A stretch of DNA of 5,470 nucleotides from Pseudomonadota bacterium (lineage in GTDB: Bacteria; Pseudomonadota; Alphaproteobacteria; Reyranellales; Reyranellaceae): NCBI GenBank assembly GCA_023386865.1, contig JAEWIV010000006.1, positions 1-5,470 on the forward strand, written 5' to 3'. The notes below the pieces were generated by a model that did no database searches, was not told where the DNA came from, and saw only the letters and a list, made by a program, of their open reading frames with translations. A program made the translations under genes and the position numbers. Below, piece by piece: positions 1 through 5,470 of this stretch (position 1 is the stretch's first letter; every line of letters begins with the position of its first letter).

Positions 1-414
1 CCCGCCACCCCGCCGCGGCACGCCCGCGGCGCACTGGGCGACGACCGGCCGGCTGGCCGCCTCGAGGCCCTTGCGGACGTTGTTGAGCTTGGGGTTGAAG
101 GTGTCGTCGCAGCCGACCAGGATCGGCGCGTCGGGCCACGTGGCGCGGGTGCGTCCGACCGCCTCGTCATCCTCGGCCATCACGCAGATCAGGACCTCGG
201 CGCCGGCCCGCGACAGACCGGCCAGCGTGCCCACATAGCCGGGCGATGCGTCACGCGCCCCGACCATCGGCGCAACGATGCTGAAGTCGGCCGCGCCATG
301 CCGCACCGAGCCGGGCCGCCGCCGCCATCTCCCAAGGCCCGCACTTATCCACTGCACCAGCATCGTGGCCGCCCACCAGCCAAGCCCCGTCCAGAAGAGG
401 ATGCATGCGGCCAT
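1..414 (-). CDS. Membrane-anchored glycosyltransferase, GT2/GT21 (ceramide glucosyltransferase/HpnI-like), N-terminal part
   Basis: The open frame of 138 codons runs off the left edge without a stop. The ATG at 412-414 is the only reasonable start, because an in-frame TGA lies two codons upstream. Residues 2-28 are hydrophobic and Trp-rich and look like one membrane segment. A basic stretch follows (RWRRR, 29-33), suggesting the catalytic domain is cytoplasmic. Residues 44-125 resemble the beginning of a GT-A fold as in ceramide glucosyltransferases and the hopanoid enzyme HpnI: the FSIVAPMVGARD strand and loop, then VLICVMAEDDEAV, then a DDTFNPKLNNVRKGLE segment like the family's N-x-K-x-x-N-L region. 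The next strand normally carries an Asp-x-Asp or DSG-type motif, but here reads CAAGV (128-132), with no acidic residue. It follows the exporter ATPase by six bases and is probably co-translated with it. Its likely role is adding sugar to a lipid or to the exported glycan. Donor and acceptor are unknown. The gene is read by hand translation and fold-level resemblance only. Confidence 0.75.
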   Translation of the reverse strand, partial: MAACILFWTGLGWWAATMLVQWISAGLGRWRRRPGSVRHGAADFSIVAPMVGARDASPGYVGTLAGLSRAGAEVLICVMAEDDEAVGRTRATWPDAPILVGCDDTFNPKLNNVRKGLEAASRPVVAQCAAGVPRRGGG

Positions 415-420
415 CCGTCA

Positions 421-1203
421 TCACTCGCTCACCGAGAAGCGATGGATGTCGTCCTTCTCCATGGCCATCGCCCGATGATAGGCGCGGATGACCACGCTCG
501 GCTCGCCCTGGGAGCGGATGCGACCGTCCTCGATCCAGATGGCGCGGTTGCACAGGCGGCGCACCTCGGAAGGCGAGTGCGATACGAAGAGCAGCGTGCC
601 TTTACGGCGGAAACTGTCGATCCAGTCGAGGCATTTGCGCTGGAAGGCGGCATCGCCCACCGCCAACGCCTCGTCGACGACCAGGATATCGGCCTCGACA
701 TGGGCGCAGATGGCGAAGGCGAGGCGCGTGCGCATGCCCATTGAGTAGTGCTTGACCGGCTGCTCCATGTAGTCGCCGATACCGGCGAACTCGGCCATCG
801 AATCGAATTTCTCCAGCACCTCGGCGCGGGTCAGGCCCATGACGGCGCCGCCGATCATGATGTTCTCGCGGCCCGACAGCTCGGCATCGAAGGTGGCGCC
901 GAGCGCCAGGACCGGGGCGACACGGCCGGTGACGCGCAGCTCGCCGTTGGACGGCAGGGTCATGCCGCAGATCACCTGCAGCAGGGTCGACTTGCCGCAG
1001 CCGTTGCGGCCGAGGATGCCGATCGAATCGCCGCGATAGACGTCGAGGTCGATGTCACGCAGGACCCAGAACGGCTTGTAGTAGGTCTTCCACGTCCCGA
1101 ACATGACCTGCTTCAGCCAGTCGCTGCGATGAGCGTAGAGCTGGTAGGCCTTGCCGAGGTGCCGGGTCCGGACGACGACCTCAGATGACGTCGACGATGA
1201 CAT
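421..1203 (-). CDS. Polysaccharide ABC exporter, ATP-binding protein (KpsT/Wzt-like)
   Basis: This 260-residue cytoplasmic ATPase is expected to power export of a polysaccharide or lipid-linked glycan through the permease encoded just upstream. Visible motifs, in order, are Walker A GRNGCGKST at 65-73, the family-typical ELSGREN segment at 108-114, a signature reading YSMGMR at 153-158 in place of LSGGQ (as usual in Wzt/KpsT/TagH proteins), Walker B ILVVDE at 173-178 followed by ALAVGD, and the H-loop histidine at 209 (FVSHS). The protein ends soon after the nucleotide-binding domain, so it lacks the C-terminal carbohydrate-binding domain of long Wzt proteins and is closer to KpsT in size. 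The ATG at 1201-1203 lies inside the permease gene, giving a 23-base overlap. Only a weak purine stretch (CAGGT) precedes it, so translational coupling is likely. The gene ends with two TGA codons in a row (418-423). The family is clear; the exported substrate is not. Confidence 0.94.
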   Translation of the reverse strand: MSSSTSSEVVVRTRHLGKAYQLYAHRSDWLKQVMFGTWKTYYKPFWVLRDIDLDVYRGDSIGILGRNGCGKSTLLQVICGMTLPSNGELRVTGRVAPVLALGATFDAELSGRENIMIGGAVMGLTRAEVLEKFDSMAEFAGIGDYMEQPVKHYSMGMRTRLAFAICAHVEADILVVDEALAVGDAAFQRKCLDWIDSFRRKGTLLFVSHSPSEVRRLCNRAIWIEDGRIRSQGEPSVVIRAYHRAMAMEKDDIHRFSVSE

Positions 1204-2059
1204 TCCGGTACCTGTCGAAGAACCAATAGCCGAAGTAGAAGGTGAAGATCGCCGTCGCCAGCGCCCACAGGACGGTCAGCGGGTTGGGCAGCACACCGCC
1301 CAGCACGAGGTCGCGCATGATCTCGACGTAAGCGGTCAGCGCGTTGCCATAGATCAGCAGATTGGCGGGGAACGACCAGCTATTGGGCGAAAAGAACACC
1401 GGTGTCATGAACATGAACAGCGGCACGATGTTGATCATCAGGTAGCCGGCATCGCGCGTGAAGGCGCCGATGGCGGACAGGAACCACGACAGGCCCATGA
1501 GGAACGCTGCCAGCGGGATGAAGACCAGCGGCACGAAGATCACGGTCCAGGGCAGACTGCCTTTCACGGCGGCAATGCAGATCAGCATGACGATGGCGCC
1601 GATGCCGGTGTAGGCCGCGGCGCGCAGGGTCGAGATGACCGCCAGCATGTCGCTGGGGAAGATCGTCTGCTTGATGAAGTGGGCGTACTCGTGCAGCAGC
1701 ATCGGCGAGCGGTACGCCATCTCCGAGAAGAAGTTGAAGACGATCAGGCCGGCGAAGATGAACAGCGCATACTCGATCGGCCGCAGCCCCTGCTCGCCGA
1801 CGAAGGTCATCTGCAGCTTGGTCGTGAACGCGAAGGTATAGACCGCGATGGCAAACAGCGGAGCGGCGACCGCCCACAGCCAGCCGCCGGCCGAGCCGGT
1901 GAAGCGCGAGGCGAGCTCGCGGCGCAGGATCGCCAGGATGATCTCCTGATTGTAGCGCATCTGGAGCAACGGCTTGGCGAGAAAGCGCCTGAAGCGCTGC
2001 GACGGGTCGAGGACTTCGACGACGATCTGCTTGCCGTTGACAACTTTCACCGACGGCAT
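1181..2059 (-). CDS. Polysaccharide ABC exporter, ABC-2 type permease (KpsM/Wzm-like)
   Basis: This 292-residue inner-membrane protein forms the channel of the exporter with the ATPase that follows. After a polar N-terminal arm of about 40 residues comes the ABC-2 coupling-helix pattern RRELASRFTGSAGGWLW (46-62). This matches the R-E-x-x-x-R-[FY]-x-x-S-x-x-G-x-x-W pattern of Wzm/KpsM proteins. Hydrophobic segments that I read as about six membrane spans lie near 59-80, 95-113, 138-165, 171-198, 204-224 and 262-283. The loop NALTAYVEIMRDLVLGG (239-255) corresponds to the usual N-P-x-x-x-x-x-x-x-x-R segment, with Ala where Pro is common. The ATG at 2057-2059 is supported by an AAGGAGG site ten bases upstream. 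The start lies only 28 bases beyond the tRNA 3' end, so the gene probably has no promoter of its own. Export of O-antigen, capsule or a similar glycan is inferred from family and neighbours. Confidence 0.93.
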   Translation of the reverse strand: MPSVKVVNGKQIVVEVLDPSQRFRRFLAKPLLQMRYNQEIILAILRRELASRFTGSAGGWLWAVAAPLFAIAVYTFAFTTKLQMTFVGEQGLRPIEYALFIFAGLIVFNFFSEMAYRSPMLLHEYAHFIKQTIFPSDMLAVISTLRAAAYTGIGAIVMLICIAAVKGSLPWTVIFVPLVFIPLAAFLMGLSWFLSAIGAFTRDAGYLMINIVPLFMFMTPVFFSPNSWSFPANLLIYGNALTAYVEIMRDLVLGGVLPNPLTVLWALATAIFTFYFGYWFFDRYRNVIVDVI

Positions 2060-2069
2060 GAACCGCGTG

Positions 2070-2076
2070 CCTCCTT
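2070..2076 (-). promoter_or_regulatory. Strong ribosome binding site of the permease gene
   Basis: The minus strand reads AAGGAGG, a seven-base complement to the 16S rRNA tail, ten bases before the ATG at 2057-2059. It is the clearest Shine-Dalgarno site in the window and fixes the permease start. It falls wholly inside the 28-base gap between the tRNA CCA end and the permease, so it would survive on a short leader after tRNA 3' processing. Confidence 0.85.
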
Positions 2077-2087
2077 CCCGCCTGTGC

Positions 2088-2162
2088 TGGTGAGCCCGGT
2101 AGGGATCGAACCTACGACCACCTGATTAAAAGTCAGATGCTCTACCGCTGAGCTACGGGCTC
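2088..2162 (-). tRNA. tRNA-Lys (anticodon UUU)
   Basis: A complete 75-nucleotide cloverleaf is visible on the minus strand, with the CCA end encoded (2088-2090). The acceptor stem GAGCCCG pairs perfectly with CGGGCTC. The D stem is GCTC/GAGC with a short seven-base loop containing GG. The anticodon stem TCTGA/TCAGG carries the loop CTTTTAA, which places anticodon TTT at 2128-2130. A five-base variable loop follows, and the T stem GTAGG/CCTAC closes a TTCGATC loop. The discriminator base is A. The anticodon reads AAA and, by wobble, AAG lysine codons. The gene lies between coaD and the exporter operon on the same strand. Its own promoter lies upstream, and no terminator separates it from the permease gene. 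Confidence 0.98.
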
Positions 2163-2203
2163 GCTCCGGCCTGGCGCAGAGGGCCGAAACCCCGCGCGGC
2201 GCC

Positions 2204-2232
2204 CGTATAAGGTGCGCAGGCCGCCCGGTCAA
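2204..2232 (-). promoter_or_regulatory. Sigma70-type promoter for tRNA-Lys, possibly also the exporter operon
   Basis: On the minus strand a TTGACC box (2227-2232, five of six matches to the -35 consensus) is separated by exactly 17 bases from TATACG (2204-2209, four of six matches to the -10 consensus). It lies 41 bases before the mature tRNA 5' end, leaving a short leader for RNase P removal. The bases just after the -10 box are almost all G and C (GGCGCCGCGC). Such a GC-rich discriminator is characteristic of stable-RNA promoters under stringent control. The boxes are seen; activity and regulation are inferred. Confidence 0.7.
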
Positions 2233-2249
2233 CGCGGCCGCCGCCCCCC

Positions 2250-2756
2250 TCAGGCCTTCTTGAACTTGTGCTTCAGGCGCTCGAACACCTTCTTGGACAC
2301 GAACTGGGAGGTGTCGCCGCCCAGCCGCGCGATATCCTTGACCAGCGACGAGGCGATGAACTGGTGCCGGGCGGAGGCCATCAGGAAGATGGTCTCGATG
2401 TTGGGCTCCATGCGGGCGTTCATGTTGGCCATCTGGATCTCGTACTCGAAATCCGAGACCGCCCGCAGGCCGCGGATGATCACCGAGGCGCCGACCTCGC
2501 GCGCGAAGTGAATCAGCAGCCCGTCGAACGGCACGATTTCGATGCGCGCCTTGTCCGTCGCCGAGAAGTCCTCGATGTCGTCCATGATGATGTCGATGCG
2601 TTCCTGCAGCGAGAACAGCGGCCCCTTGCCGATGTTGGTCGCCGGCCCGATCACCAGCCTGTCGACCAGGCGCAGCGATCGACGCACCACTTCCATGTGG
2701 CCGCTGGTGATGGGATCGAACGTGCCCGGATAGACGCCGACGCGGTCTAACGCCAT
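2250..2756 (-). CDS. coaD: Phosphopantetheine adenylyltransferase
   Basis: CoaD transfers AMP from ATP to 4'-phosphopantetheine, giving dephospho-CoA, the fourth step of coenzyme A synthesis from pantothenate; it acts in the cytoplasm. The start used here (ATG 2754-2756) gives 168 residues. Near the N terminus is VGVYPGTFDPITSGH, holding the nucleotidyltransferase (H/T)-x-G-H motif as TSGH at 17-20. Further on are the conserved N-x-x-K-x-x-x-F-S-x-x-E-R segment (41-53), IIRGLRAVSDFEYE (93-106) and SSLVKDIARLGGD (136-148), the counterpart of the family's ISSTxVR region. The C terminus is basic (KHKFKKA). An in-frame ATG at 2775-2777 would add seven residues (MGKLGAG). I prefer the inner start because it gives the usual family N terminus and length, and a stem-loop at 2786-2802 occupies the place where an outer ribosome site would sit. 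The gene follows gyrA by about 70 bases on the same strand, an arrangement common in alphaproteobacteria. Confidence 0.96.
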   Translation of the reverse strand: MALDRVGVYPGTFDPITSGHMEVVRRSLRLVDRLVIGPATNIGKGPLFSLQERIDIIMDDIEDFSATDKARIEIVPFDGLLIHFAREVGASVIIRGLRAVSDFEYEIQMANMNARMEPNIETIFLMASARHQFIASSLVKDIARLGGDTSQFVSKKVFERLKHKFKKA

Positions 2757-2785
2757 GCCTGCCCCCAACTTCCCCATGACTGGTG

Positions 2786-2802
2786 CGCCGCAAGCGGCGG
2801 CG
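2786..2802 (-). other. Small hairpin in the gyrA-coaD spacer
   Basis: The minus strand reads CGCCGC, a five-base loop CGCTT, then GCGGCG, a perfect six-base GC stem. No T-run follows on either strand, so it is not an intrinsic terminator as written. It lies 24 bases after the gyrA stop and 29 bases before the preferred coaD start. It could slow ribosome loading, protect the mRNA 3' end or be chance in GC-rich DNA. Confidence 0.4.
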
Positions 2803-2826
2803 AAGTCTTAACGACACGGGACGCCC

Positions 2827-5470
<2,644 letters not shown>

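Noticed and set aside
251..553. A 100-codon minus-strand frame overlapping the ATPase end
   Set aside because: It starts inside the ATPase in another frame and has no recognisable domain. The frame starting at 414 has a membrane segment and glycosyltransferase-like motifs.
298..1188. Plus-strand open frames opposite the ATPase (298-744 and 748-1188)
   Set aside because: They are antisense to a gene with complete ATPase motifs and show low-complexity composition with no ribosome site that stands out.
1151..2125. A 324-codon plus-strand open frame opposite the permease
   Set aside because: It is highly charged with many His, Asp, Arg and Gln residues, has no recognisable motif and runs into the tRNA gene. 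The opposite strand encodes a clear membrane protein.
2216..2239. Inverted repeat GGCCGC/GCGGCC after coaD as a terminator
   Set aside because: The stem is six bases with a nine-base loop and is not followed by a T-run on either strand. The -35 box lies in the loop, so it is more likely incidental to the promoter.
2047..2817. A 256-codon minus-strand frame covering coaD and the tRNA
   Set aside because: It is out of frame with coaD, Arg/Gly/His-rich, and would have to translate through the tRNA gene. coaD explains the region.

Overview
The window is GC-rich and all recognisable genes lie on the minus strand, so transcription runs right to left. The GyrA sequence, including an Ala/Glu-rich insert in its C-terminal domain, and the adjacency of gyrA and coaD fit an alphaproteobacterium, perhaps from a free-living, large-genome order. 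I cannot place it more precisely from sequence alone.

Reading in the direction of transcription, the right half (5470 down to 2827) is gyrA, the DNA gyrase A subunit. It lacks only its first codons, about 27 by alignment to E. coli numbering. After a short spacer holding a small hairpin comes coaD (phosphopantetheine adenylyltransferase, coenzyme A synthesis). An 87-base gap then carries a good sigma70-type promoter for a tRNA-Lys(UUU) gene with an encoded CCA end.

Only 28 bases after the tRNA, a second functional block starts: an ABC-2 type permease (KpsM/Wzm-like), its ATPase (KpsT/Wzt-like, overlapping the permease by 23 bases), and the N-terminal 138 codons of a membrane-anchored GT2/GT21-type glycosyltransferase that runs off the left edge. 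The exporter pair probably moves a lipid-linked polysaccharide or other glycan across the inner membrane. The glycosyltransferase probably adds sugar to a lipid or to the exported glycan.

The right half is housekeeping and the left half is a surface-glycan module, with the tRNA gene at the junction. The points most worth a second look are: the exporter operon appears to have no promoter of its own and may be read from the tRNA promoter; the partial glycosyltransferase seems to lack an expected catalytic aspartate; and the tRNA sits exactly at the boundary between core and accessory-like genes. I saw no CRISPR array, insertion sequence, integrase, riboswitch or convincing intrinsic terminator, and I found no clearly undescribed system.
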